From the NCBI GenBank assembly GCA_035353335.1, contig DAOPZJ010000081.1, positions 1 through 8,054 of the forward strand: DNA of 8,054 nucleotides. Direction: 5' to 3'. The DNA is from Oscillospiraceae bacterium (GTDB taxonomy: Bacteria; Bacillota; Clostridia; Oscillospirales; JAKOTC01). Below the pieces are notes generated by a model. That model was not told where the DNA came from, searched no databases, and saw only the letters and a program-made list of their open reading frames with translations. Positions 1 to 6,278 of the stretch are shown in pieces. A program made the position numbers and the translations under genes. How positions within the stretch are numbered: the first letter of the stretch is position 1; each line of letters begins with the position of its first letter.

Positions 1-275
1 CCGACGGCTTTGATCGCATCGGGGATGGCGACGCTGGTGTGGGTGTAGGCGGCGGGATTGATGATCAGGCCGTCATAAATCAGATAGGCGGCTTGAATGC
101 GGTCGACGATTGCACCCTCGTGGTTGGACTGGTAGAAGTCGACCGAGATATCTTTTTCGGCGCAATAATTTTTGACCAATGCTTCAAGGTCGGACAGCGT
201 CTGTTTTCCGTAGATTTCCGGCTCGCGCACGCCGAGCAGGTTCAGATTCGGGCCGTTGATGACCAGCAGTTTCAT
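1..275 (-). CDS. aroQ: 3-dehydroquinate dehydratase, type II (3' end outside window)
   Basis: Dehydrates 3-dehydroquinate to 3-dehydroshikimate, shikimate pathway step 3, in the cytoplasm. The first 91 codons are visible. They open with MKLLVINGPNLNLLG, the type II hallmark, followed by R17, the catalytic-loop tyrosine Y22 in EIYG, the SNHEG segment (residues 50-54), and INPAAYTHTSVA (72-83), which holds the conserved Asn73 and the general-acid His79. The family is about 140-150 residues long, so roughly 55 residues, including the second substrate-binding segment, lie beyond base 1. The ATG at 275 is preceded by AAAGGA with 8 nt spacing. It is the last visible gene of the operon and is separated from aroE-aroK by an 84-nt gap filled by a palindromic repeat, so it depends on its own ribosome site. 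Identification is firm; only completeness is unknown. Confidence 0.96.
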   Translation of the reverse strand, partial: MKLLVINGPNLNLLGVREPEIYGKQTLSDLEALVKNYCAEKDISVDFYQSNHEGAIVDRIQAAYLIYDGLIINPAAYTHTSVAIPDAIKAV

Positions 276-283
276 ATGAATGT

Positions 284-289
284 TCCTTT
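284..289 (-). promoter_or_regulatory. Shine-Dalgarno site of aroQ
   Basis: AAAGGA reads on the minus strand 8 nt upstream of the aroQ ATG at 275. It lies outside the neighbouring repeat. aroQ is not overlapped by the gene before it, so this site decides the start and allows independent initiation. Confidence 0.75.
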
Positions 290-301
290 CGCATTTTTAA
301 A

Positions 302-357
302 ACAGAATCCCACCACCGCTGCGGCGGTTCCCCTCCCTTTAACAAGGGAGGCAAGGG
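302..357. repeat. Short two-hairpin palindromic intergenic repeat
   Basis: This element fills most of the gap between aroE-aroK and aroQ. It contains a perfect 8-bp stem CCTCCCTT/AAGGGAGG (332-339 with 344-351, loop TAAC) and a 5-bp stem ACCGC/GCGGT (315-319 with 324-328, loop TGCG). It begins two bases from the aroE-aroK stop codon. The layout, a GGGAGG hairpin beside a variable GC-rich hairpin, resembles interspersed repeats I recall from Ruminococcaceae genomes; that family assignment is from memory. No T-run follows either stem on either strand, so it is not a standard intrinsic terminator. The outer boundaries are approximate, since only one copy is present here. Confidence 0.65.
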
Positions 358-359
358 AG

Positions 360-1574
360 TTATAATGACAGATCAGCTTTGATTTGGGCTGCGGTTTGGG
401 CGAGGTCGGCGGTTTTGTAGGTGTAATCGCTCCATGCCTGATAAAGCGGGAGGCGCTCGGCGTAAAGCTGTTTGACGCCGGTTGCCAGCGAAAGCGGGCG
501 GCCTGCGGTATCGAGTTTCGACAGGTCGGTGTCCAAAAAGACGCAGACGCTGTTTTGGCGGATCAGACCGAAATTTTCGGGCGTTTTGACGATGCCTCCG
601 CCCACCGCGATGATCAGGCCGCTCTCTTTGCTGACTTCTCGCAAGGCTTCGGTTTCAAGTTTTCGAAAATACGGTTCGCCGTACTTTACAAAAATCTCGG
701 GAATCTCCATGCCCGCTTTTTCGCGGATGAGGTCATCGGTGTCGGCGACCCTGCGACCGGTCAATTTGGACAGAAGGTTGGCGGCGGTGGTCTTGCCGCA
801 GCCGGGCATGCCGATCAAAACGATATTCAGGGTTTGTCGGCGGATTTCGTCGGTGATGGTCCCGACAAGAGTTTTGGGCAGAGATTTGGCTAAAAACAAT
901 TCGCCTGCGCGAACCCCCTGCGCAACCAGCATCGAGAGGCCGTTGCGGGCGGGAATGCCTAAGGACTCGGCCTGTAAAAGCAATGCGGTCTTGGCGGGGT
1001 TATAGATCAAATCAAGCACGAGGCGGCAATTTTCAAACAGCGAAAGATCGGCGGGGGAATCGCCGTTGTTCGGGTACATGCCGACCGGCGAGGTGTTGAC
1101 GATCAGTTCGGCGTCGGGATGACGGGCAAGGGTTTCGGGAGTATTTTCTTTGTGCGTGATCACGGTGAACGGGATTTCACAGTCGGAAAGCACCTTCTGC
1201 ACTGTCTGAGACGAGCCGCCGTTTCCGAGCACCAGCGCCTTTTTACCCTTGAGAATTTCAGCGTCTTTGCCGAGTTGATAGACAAAGCCGTCGTAATCGG
1301 TGTTGTCGCCGTACCAGCCGCCGCCCCGAAGCCGCAGCATGGTATTGACGCTGCCGATGGCCTTGGCGCGTTCCGAAATCTCCTTACAAAGCGGAATGAC
1401 GGCCTTTTTATAAGGGATCGTCACATTGAATGCCGCTAGGTCGGTGGTCTGTACAAAATCGGCCACATTATCGGGTTCGAGCGGATAGAGTTTATATTCG
1501 TAATCGCCGATTCGGCTGTGAATCGCGGGGGAATAGCTGTGGACAAGAGTTTTCCCGATCAGACCGAACCGCAT
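360..1574 (-). CDS. aroE-aroK: Bifunctional shikimate dehydrogenase / shikimate kinase fusion
   Basis: A single 404-residue reading frame covers pathway steps 4 and 5. Residues 1 to about 244 are shikimate dehydrogenase: SYSPAIH (14-19), NVTIPYKK with catalytic K56, SVNT (75-78), GDNTDYDG with catalytic D93, a Rossmann loop GNGGSS (117-122), NTSPVGMYP (160-168) and the NGLSMLVAQG helix. Residues from about 249 to 404 are shikimate kinase: Walker A GMPGCGKTT (255-263), DTD (278-280), FRKLE with R304, GGG (325-327), lid GRPL (358-361) and R374 in ERLPLY. All expected catalytic residues are present in both halves. The dehydrogenase is short for its family and has GNGGSSQ in place of the common GAGGA-R; the usual NRT/R patch that contacts NADP phosphate is replaced by THKENT, so cofactor preference is open. 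The ATG directly follows the pheA stop (TAAATG) behind a strong GAGGTGAT site. Domain order matches reaction order. Confidence 0.95.
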   Translation of the reverse strand: MRFGLIGKTLVHSYSPAIHSRIGDYEYKLYPLEPDNVADFVQTTDLAAFNVTIPYKKAVIPLCKEISERAKAIGSVNTMLRLRGGGWYGDNTDYDGFVYQLGKDAEILKGKKALVLGNGGSSQTVQKVLSDCEIPFTVITHKENTPETLARHPDAELIVNTSPVGMYPNNGDSPADLSLFENCRLVLDLIYNPAKTALLLQAESLGIPARNGLSMLVAQGVRAGELFLAKSLPKTLVGTITDEIRRQTLNIVLIGMPGCGKTTAANLLSKLTGRRVADTDDLIREKAGMEIPEIFVKYGEPYFRKLETEALREVSKESGLIIAVGGGIVKTPENFGLIRQNSVCVFLDTDLSKLDTAGRPLSLATGVKQLYAERLPLYQAWSDYTYKTADLAQTAAQIKADLSL

Positions 1575-2717
1575 TTAAATCACCTCGGTATAACTGCCCA
1601 AATATTTTAGTTTGGCGACCGCGCCCGTCAGGTCGTCGAAGATGCGTAAAAACTCATCGGAATAGACCGAGACGTCGAGGTCAAAATAGAACATAAATTC
1701 AAAATCGGTGTTGGCGAGCGGACGGCTTTCCAGCTTGATCAGGTTGATGCCGAGGGCGTTGAAGCGCGCTAAAATGCGGTAAAGAGAGCCCTTGCTGTTC
1801 GGCAGGACCATCATCATACTGCTTCGGTTCGCGCCGGGATAAATTTCAAGTTTTTTGGAGATGCAGATAAAACGGGTGTAATTATTGCCCTGATCCTGCA
1901 CCGATTCGCGCAGGCAGGAAAGCCCGTAAAGTTCGGCGCAGCTGCGGGAAGAGAGCGCCGCGATGTCGCTGCGTCCCGATTCGCGCACGAGTTTGGAGGC
2001 CGCCGCCGTATTGGCGCAGGGGGTCACTTTGACATTTTTCAGGTCTTTTAAAAAGTTCTGGCACTGGGCGATGGCCTGTTCCATGGTGACGATTTCGCGG
2101 ATGTCGGAGAGTCCGGTGCCCTTGTTGACGAGCAGACAGTGGTCGATTTTGATGCGGCTGCTGCGCACGATGTAGCAATTGCGCTCCATCATCAGGTCAT
2201 AAATGCGGTTGACCGAACCGGCGGTGCTGTTTTCGAGCGGCAGAATTCCGTACTCACAAAGCCCCTGCTCGACCGCGCCGAATACGCCGTCGAAGGTGCT
2301 GAAGTACATGATGCTGCCCGATGGGAAAATGCGGTCGGCTGCCAGCTGCGAATAAGCCCCCTCGACCCCCTGACATGCCACGAGGGGTCTCACCGGAAAC
2401 TGCGCGGGGGTGTCGGCGATGGCCTTTTTGATCTGTTCCTTGATCGGGGATTCGCCCTCGACGATGCGGTTTTGCGCCGAGCGGCTGAGGTCTAAAATCA
2501 CCGAAAACAGCGCGTCGGTGACCGGTGCCAGGTCAGGTCCGGCTTGTTTTGCCAGATCAGCCAACTTTTGGCGCTCGCGCTCGGAGTCGAGAACGGGCAG
2601 GTTGTTTTCGGCCTTATAGCGCCCTATTTCCTTGACGATGTCCATGCGTTTCGCCATCAGACTGACGATTTCGGAGTCGATTTCGTCGAGCGCAGTTCTT
2701 TTATCCCTGAGTTCCAT
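1575..2717 (-). CDS. pheA: Chorismate mutase / prephenate dehydratase (P-protein) with ACT domain
   Basis: Converts chorismate to prephenate and then to phenylpyruvate, the committed branch to phenylalanine. It has 380 residues, normal for a P-protein. Residues 1 to about 85 are an AroQ-class all-helical mutase with R4, R24, K35, D44, R47, E48 and Q82 matching the E. coli active-site set. Residues of about 110 to 290 are the dehydratase: GVEGAYS (117-123), LPLENSTAGSVN (159-170) and the catalytic NYTRF with T281. Residues of about 300 to 380 are an ACT domain with GSLYRIL (310-316) and ESRP (330-333), the pair linked to phenylalanine binding, so feedback inhibition by Phe is likely. The ATG at 2717 is chosen because a GTG at 2726 in the same frame sits inside the Shine-Dalgarno site. 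The gene starts 10 nt after the aroC stop. It is the only mutase visible in the window and probably also supplies prephenate to TyrA. Confidence 0.96.
   Translation of the reverse strand: MELRDKRTALDEIDSEIVSLMAKRMDIVKEIGRYKAENNLPVLDSERERQKLADLAKQAGPDLAPVTDALFSVILDLSRSAQNRIVEGESPIKEQIKKAIADTPAQFPVRPLVACQGVEGAYSQLAADRIFPSGSIMYFSTFDGVFGAVEQGLCEYGILPLENSTAGSVNRIYDLMMERNCYIVRSSRIKIDHCLLVNKGTGLSDIREIVTMEQAIAQCQNFLKDLKNVKVTPCANTAAASKLVRESGRSDIAALSSRSCAELYGLSCLRESVQDQGNNYTRFICISKKLEIYPGANRSSMMMVLPNSKGSLYRILARFNALGINLIKLESRPLANTDFEFMFYFDLDVSVYSDEFLRIFDDLTGAVAKLKYLGSYTEVI
1579..1586 (-). promoter_or_regulatory. Shine-Dalgarno site of aroE-aroK
   Basis: GAGGTGAT lies inside the last codons of pheA (Glu-Val-Ile-stop), with 8 nt between GAGG and the ATG at 1574. 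It is an eight-base match to the complement of the bacterial 16S rRNA 3' end. Together with the TAAATG junction it suggests that ribosomes ending pheA restart on aroE-aroK. Confidence 0.8.
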
Positions 2718-2721
2718 TTTT

Positions 2722-2729
2722 ATCACCTC
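2722..2729 (-). promoter_or_regulatory. Shine-Dalgarno site of pheA, overlapping the aroC stop
   Basis: GAGGTGAT begins within the aroC stop codon (TGA at 2730-2728) and ends 4 nt before the ATG at 2717. GAGG is 8 nt from that ATG, the same site and spacing as used for aroE-aroK. It rules out the GTG at 2726 as the pheA start, because that GTG is part of the site itself. Confidence 0.8.
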
Positions 2730-3810
2730 AATGTATATTCATAAGAGCGTCGAAAACGGCCAGTGCGGCGGCAGCTTCGATCACAGGAACGGCGCGCGGG
2801 ACGATGCAGGGGTCGTGGCGGCCTTTTATTTGCAGTTCTTTTTCGGTATGCGCCGATAAACTGACGGTTTGCTGTGGGATCGCGATGGAGGGGGTCGGTT
2901 TGATCGCCGCGCGGAAAACGAGCGGCATGCCCGTGGTGATCCCGCCCAAAATCCCGCCGTGGTTGTTGGTTTTAGTGCGGATCTGTTCGTCATCGATCAT
3001 GAACGGGTCATTATTTTCACTGCCGCGCAAAGAAGCGCTCTCAAAGCCGTTTCCGAACTCGATGCCCCTGACGGCGGGAATGCCGAACACGATGGAGGAG
3101 ATGCGGTTTTCCATGCCGTCGAACATCGGGTCCCCGAGGCCTGCGGACAGCCCGACGACGGCGCATTCGATGATGCCGCCGACCGAGTCTCCGGCTTTTT
3201 TCGCGTCCAGAATCACCTGCTCCATGGCTTCTCCGGCTTTGGGGTCGTTCACGATCAATGGGGTTTGGATAAGCTTATCAAAATCGGACTTCGAAACGGT
3301 CACAGGATCAAACTTTTTGTCGGATATTCCCGCGATGCTCTGAATGTGCGCGCCGATAAAAATCCCGCGTTCGACTAAAATTTGCAAACAAATGCCCCCT
3401 GCGGCACAGAGCGGCGCGGTGAGCCGACCGGAAAAATGGCCGCCGCCCGAATTATCCTGAAAACCGCGGAATTTGACCTCGGCGGTATAATCGGCGTGGC
3501 CGGGGCGGGGCGCGTCTTTGAATTCGGCATAATCGGCGGGGCGGGTGTTATGATTACGGATCAGAATGCAAATCGGAGCGCCGCAGGTCACGCCGTCGAC
3601 TAAACCCGACACGAATTCCGGGGTGTCGGCCTCCGAGCGGGAGGTCGAGAGCGCGCTTTGACCGGGCGCGCGGCGGGCCATAAAAGCACAGAGCGCCGCT
3701 TGGTCGACGCGAAATCCGGCGGGCAGCCCGTCGATGACCACGCCGACGGTCTCCGAATGCGACTGGCCGAAGATCGAAATGCGGATATTTTGACCCCAGC
3801 AGGAACTCAT
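2728..3810 (-). CDS. aroC: Chorismate synthase
   Basis: Makes chorismate from 5-enolpyruvylshikimate-3-phosphate (EPSP), the seventh and last shared step, by 1,4-elimination of phosphate using reduced FMN. It has 360 residues, typical of the family. Visible landmarks are FGQSHSE with catalytic H17, RRAPGQ (46-51), SRSEADTPEF (57-66), PRPGHAD with catalytic H105, GGGHFSGRLTAP (122-133), NNHGGILGG (282-290) and GRHDPC near residues 330-335. The SGRLTAP form replaces the common ARETA motif; I recall it from clostridial enzymes. The start is the ATG at 3810, with AAAGGA 9 nt upstream. A TTG at 3819 in the same frame abuts that site and is too close to use. The gene is cut off from aroA by a palindromic element and so lacks the tight overlap seen earlier in the operon. 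Its stop lies in the pheA ribosome site. Confidence 0.97.
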   Translation of the reverse strand: MSSCWGQNIRISIFGQSHSETVGVVIDGLPAGFRVDQAALCAFMARRAPGQSALSTSRSEADTPEFVSGLVDGVTCGAPICILIRNHNTRPADYAEFKDAPRPGHADYTAEVKFRGFQDNSGGGHFSGRLTAPLCAAGGICLQILVERGIFIGAHIQSIAGISDKKFDPVTVSKSDFDKLIQTPLIVNDPKAGEAMEQVILDAKKAGDSVGGIIECAVVGLSAGLGDPMFDGMENRISSIVFGIPAVRGIEFGNGFESASLRGSENNDPFMIDDEQIRTKTNNHGGILGGITTGMPLVFRAAIKPTPSIAIPQQTVSLSAHTEKELQIKGRHDPCIVPRAVPVIEAAAALAVFDALMNIH

Positions 3811-3819
3811 ATAAATCAA

Positions 3820-3825
3820 TCCTTT
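3820..3825 (-). promoter_or_regulatory. Shine-Dalgarno site of aroC
   Basis: AAAGGA is 9 nt upstream of the ATG at 3810. It lies just outside the inverted-repeat element (3832-3957), so aroC keeps an intact ribosome site next to the insertion. It also argues against the upstream TTG at 3819. Confidence 0.75.
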
Positions 3826-3831
3826 CGTTGG

Positions 3832-3957
3832 TGTAGGGAACGGTCTTGACCGTTCCTTAACACCGCTAAAGCGGTGTTGTAAAATTTTAATCGTTAATAA
3901 TTCTTTTCGTCCGCGCGGTGACGCGCGAACTCGGAACGGTCAAGACCGTTCCCTACA
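3832..3957. repeat. 126-bp palindromic element with perfect 25-bp terminal inverted repeats (MITE-like)
   Basis: Bases 3832-3856 are the exact reverse complement of 3933-3957; pairing stops at both edges. Each 25-base end is itself a hairpin: the left arm pairs GGAACGGTC with GACCGTTCC (3837-3845 with 3848-3856), and the right arm does the same. Between the ends are a perfect 8-bp hairpin AACACCGC/GCGGTGTT (3859-3866 with 3871-3878, loop TAAA), an AT-rich spacer (about 3879-3907) and a GC-rich hairpin (3912-3916 with 3923-3927). There is no room for a protein, so any movement would need an enzyme encoded elsewhere. If the ends are taken as GGGAACGG...CCGTTCCC (3836-3953), TA flanks both sides, as for Tc1/mariner-type elements, but the symmetry also extends two bases further, so this is not decisive. 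The element fills nearly all of the aroA-aroC gap and overlaps the 3' end of aroA. Confidence 0.85.
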
Positions 3958-5220
3958 GATTCCGTTTAATCTAGAAAAATCGTTGAAAAATTCCGGGTAG
4001 GACTTATCGACATTTTGGGCGTTGGTGACGGTGACCGGGTTTTTGCAAATCGTCGAAGCGATGGCTGCCGCCATCACGATGCGGTGGTCTTGATATGCGT
4101 CGTAGGTGCCGCCGGTGAGTATGCCGCTTCCGGTGATGGTCATGGTGTTTTCGTCGGCTGCGGCGTTGCCGCCGAGGGCGTTGATCAGGCCGCAGACCGT
4201 TGCGACGCGGTCGCTCTCTTTGAGTCGCAGGCGGCTGATGTTTTGAATCACGGTCGTGCCGGTTGCAGCCGCAGCGACGACGGCGAGCGCGGGTACGAGA
4301 TCGGGAACGTCGGCGGCGTCGATGGTGATGCCGCGCAGATTGCCTTTGCGGACGGTGACGGCGTTTTCGGTTTGGGTGACGGCTGCGCCGAACTGCCGCA
4401 GGATGTCACAAACGGCTTTGTCGCCCTGACCAGAATTGAGGTTTAGCCCCGTGACGGTGATTTCGCCGGAACATGCCCCGGCGGCGTTTGCCGCCGATGC
4501 ACAAAGCCAAAACGCGGAATTCGACCAATCGCCCTCGGGGACGGGGGCGTTAACGGCGTGATAATGCTGATTGCCTTGGACGAAATAACCGGTTGCGGTC
4601 GGGGTGACTTTGATTGAAAACGCGGTCAACGCGTCGAGGGTCATTTGAATATAGCCGACCGATTGGGTCTGTCCGGTGACGATGATCTCACTGTCGCCGG
4701 ATAATAACGGCAGAGCGAACAGCAAACCGCTGATGAACTGGGAGGAGACGTCGCCGGGGATTTCGTATCTGCCGGGGGTGAGGGTTCCCGAGACAATGGG
4801 GTTCGCCGTGCCCTTGCCCGTGATCATTATGCCGTGGGTTTCGAGGGTGTTCCAAAGCGCGTCCATCGGGCGCTGCGGCAGTTTTGCCGAGAGCTGAAAA
4901 GTCGCAGTTTTGCGGAGCGCGCCGACAAGCGGAACGAGAAAACGGTATAAAGAGCCGCTTTCGCCGCAGTCGAGCGTGACCTTTTTGGCGGATGATTTAA
5001 TGGGCCGGATTAATAACTCATCATTGATATACTCCACTTTTGCGCCGAGGGCATTGAGACAGCGGACGGTGGCTTCGATGTCCTGCGAGAGCATGGAGCA
5101 GGGCAGGCGGATTTCGGTGTCACTTAACGCCGCGCAGATCAACAGTCGGTGCAGATGAGATTTGGAGGGGATGGCCGCGACGGTACCGCTTAAAAGCGCG
5201 GGTGTAATCGTCATGTTCAT
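3940..5220 (-). CDS. aroA: 3-phosphoshikimate 1-carboxyvinyltransferase (EPSP synthase)
   Basis: Transfers the enolpyruvyl group of PEP to shikimate-3-phosphate, pathway step 6. It has 426 residues, normal for the family. Expected active-site positions are present: K20, S21 and R25 in PSKSHLHR, G89 in CGESGS, R117 in LPQRPMD, S159-S160-Q161 in GDVSSQF, D307 in VPDLVP, K334-E335 and R338 in RLKESDR, H379-R380 in YQDHR, and K406 in KSYPEFF. The start is the ATG at 5220, which overlaps the aroB stop as ATGA and has GGAGGG 6 nt upstream. An open frame reaching back to 5289 lies inside aroB and is not used. The C-terminus is unusual: the family-like end at NDFSRLNGI is followed by CRERS and a stop, all read from the inverted repeat at 3933-3957. 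These last residues lie past all known active-site residues, so the enzyme should be functional. Confidence 0.96.
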   Translation of the reverse strand: MNMTITPALLSGTVAAIPSKSHLHRLLICAALSDTEIRLPCSMLSQDIEATVRCLNALGAKVEYINDELLIRPIKSSAKKVTLDCGESGSLYRFLVPLVGALRKTATFQLSAKLPQRPMDALWNTLETHGIMITGKGTANPIVSGTLTPGRYEIPGDVSSQFISGLLFALPLLSGDSEIIVTGQTQSVGYIQMTLDALTAFSIKVTPTATGYFVQGNQHYHAVNAPVPEGDWSNSAFWLCASAANAAGACSGEITVTGLNLNSGQGDKAVCDILRQFGAAVTQTENAVTVRKGNLRGITIDAADVPDLVPALAVVAAAATGTTVIQNISRLRLKESDRVATVCGLINALGGNAAADENTMTITGSGILTGGTYDAYQDHRIVMAAAIASTICKNPVTVTNAQNVDKSYPEFFNDFSRLNGICRERS

Positions 5221-6278
5221 AAGGTACCCTCCAAACCGAGGTGTAAAAATTTGCGCACTTCTGCGATGGGCAATTTCATCAAATCGCACCGGCCGGGTTT
5301 GCGGGGAACGACGAGGGTCAGTTGATCGGAAAGCCGCTTTTTATCGGTCAATACGGTATCAAATAATTCGTCCTCGGAAAAAGAAGTCGAGAACGGGAGG
5401 TTATAACGGGTGAGAAGGGTTTTTAAAATCACGAGGCAATCGGGGTCGCAGAGGCCTTTTTGGACTGCGGCTTTGGTCATGAGCGTCATGCCGATTGCGA
5501 CCGCGCTGCCGTGCGGGATCGTAAAATCGCTGCGCTGTTCGACCGCGTGGCCGAAAGTATGGCCGAAGTTTAAAAGCTGGCGCTCTCCGGTGTCGCGCTC
5601 GTCGGCGCAGACCACGTCGCGCTTAATTTCGACGCAGCGGGTGATGACGGCCCCGGTGTCGAAAGGATCGGATAAAAGACGATCGAAAACAGAGGCATCG
5701 CGGATGAAGCCGTATTTGATGACCTCCGCGCAGCCGTTGGAAAATTCGCTTTGGGGCAGCGTTTGAAGTGTGTCTGTATCGCAGATGACCAGATCGGGCT
5801 GATAAAACGCGCCGATAAGGTTTTTGCCGGTTTTGAGGTCAATCGCGGTTTTGCCGCCGACCGAAGAATCGACCGCCGCAAGCAGGGTGGTCGGAAGCTG
5901 CACCAACCCGATGCCGCGCATAAACAGGACGGCGGCAAGGCCCGCGAGGTCGCCGACAACCCCGCCGCCGAGGGCAAAAACGGTATCGGCGCGGGTCAGG
6001 CGGCACTCGGCCATAAAATTTAATACATTGATTAGGATTTCGGCGTTTTTGCTCTGCTCTCCGGCGGGAATCGCGGTTTCGAAAACCTTGTAACCGGCGG
6101 CTTTCAGAGATTTGGTGAGCGTTTCTGAATAAAGTTTATCGACCGTACTGTCGGTGACAATCACGGCGTTGGCGGGGGTGTGCACGCTCGCGGCGAGTTC
6201 GCCCGCTTTGGCGAGCAGACCGGAGCCGATTTTGACCTCATAGGTCTTGGAGGGCGGGTTGACAAGCACCGTATTCAT
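5217..6278 (-). CDS. aroB: 3-dehydroquinate synthase
   Basis: Cyclises DAHP to 3-dehydroquinate, pathway step 2, using NAD and a divalent metal ion. It has 353 residues, normal for the family. Landmarks are the nucleotide-binding GGGVVGDLAG (104-113), the LPTTLLAAVDSSVGGKTAID segment (128-147) with K143, GKNLIGAFYQP (151-161) with K152, AEVIKYG (184-190), NFGHTFGHAVE (237-247) and IPHGSAVAIG (254-263). The metal ligands by family alignment are E185, H240 and H256. The ATG at 6278 overlaps the tyrA stop by four bases (ATGA) and has AGGAGG 10 nt upstream. Its own stop overlaps the aroA start in the same way. No catalytic residue is missing. Confidence 0.97.
   Translation of the reverse strand: MNTVLVNPPSKTYEVKIGSGLLAKAGELAASVHTPANAVIVTDSTVDKLYSETLTKSLKAAGYKVFETAIPAGEQSKNAEILINVLNFMAECRLTRADTVFALGGGVVGDLAGLAAVLFMRGIGLVQLPTTLLAAVDSSVGGKTAIDLKTGKNLIGAFYQPDLVICDTDTLQTLPQSEFSNGCAEVIKYGFIRDASVFDRLLSDPFDTGAVITRCVEIKRDVVCADERDTGERQLLNFGHTFGHAVEQRSDFTIPHGSAVAIGMTLMTKAAVQKGLCDPDCLVILKTLLTRYNLPFSTSFSEDELFDTVLTDKKRLSDQLTLVVPRKPGRCDLMKLPIAEVRKFLHLGLEGTL
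5227..5232 (-). promoter_or_regulatory. Shine-Dalgarno site of aroA
   Basis: GGAGGG lies in the last codons of aroB, 6 nt before the ATG at 5220. A second in-frame ATG at 5214 would be 12 nt away, so 5220 is the better start. The site rejects the much longer upstream extension, which has no such support. Confidence 0.75.

Noticed and set aside
302..357. Repeat read as the terminator of aroE-aroK
   Set aside because: The stems are followed by GGGAACC on the minus strand and by GCAAGGG on the plus strand, not by T-runs; aroQ continues the pathway on the same strand.
384..1005. Long open frames on the plus strand opposite aroE-aroK
   Set aside because: They lie fully antisense to a well-supported enzyme gene, show no recognisable family features, and are explained by GC-rich codon use opening the opposite strand.
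2718..2726. GTG start for pheA
   Set aside because: The GTG is part of the Shine-Dalgarno sequence GAGGTGAT; the ATG at 2717 is correctly placed.
2804..3378. Two overlapping 170-180 residue open frames antisense to aroC
   Set aside because: They are shadows of the chorismate synthase frame, with low-complexity, Ala/Gly/Asp- or Ser/Pro-rich composition and no ribosome-site support.
3811..3819. TTG start for aroC three codons upstream
   Set aside because: It abuts the AAAGGA site with no spacing; the ATG at 3810 is correctly spaced and matches the family start.
3832..3957. Element read as an intrinsic transcription terminator
   Set aside because: Hairpins are strong, but none is followed by a T-run on either strand. 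The gap between aroA and aroC contains no other terminator, and the downstream genes belong to the same pathway.
5221..5289. 23-residue N-terminal extension of aroA
   Set aside because: It lies inside aroB in another frame. The ATG at 5220 has a good ribosome site, an ATGA overlap with aroB, and gives the normal EPSP synthase N-terminus.
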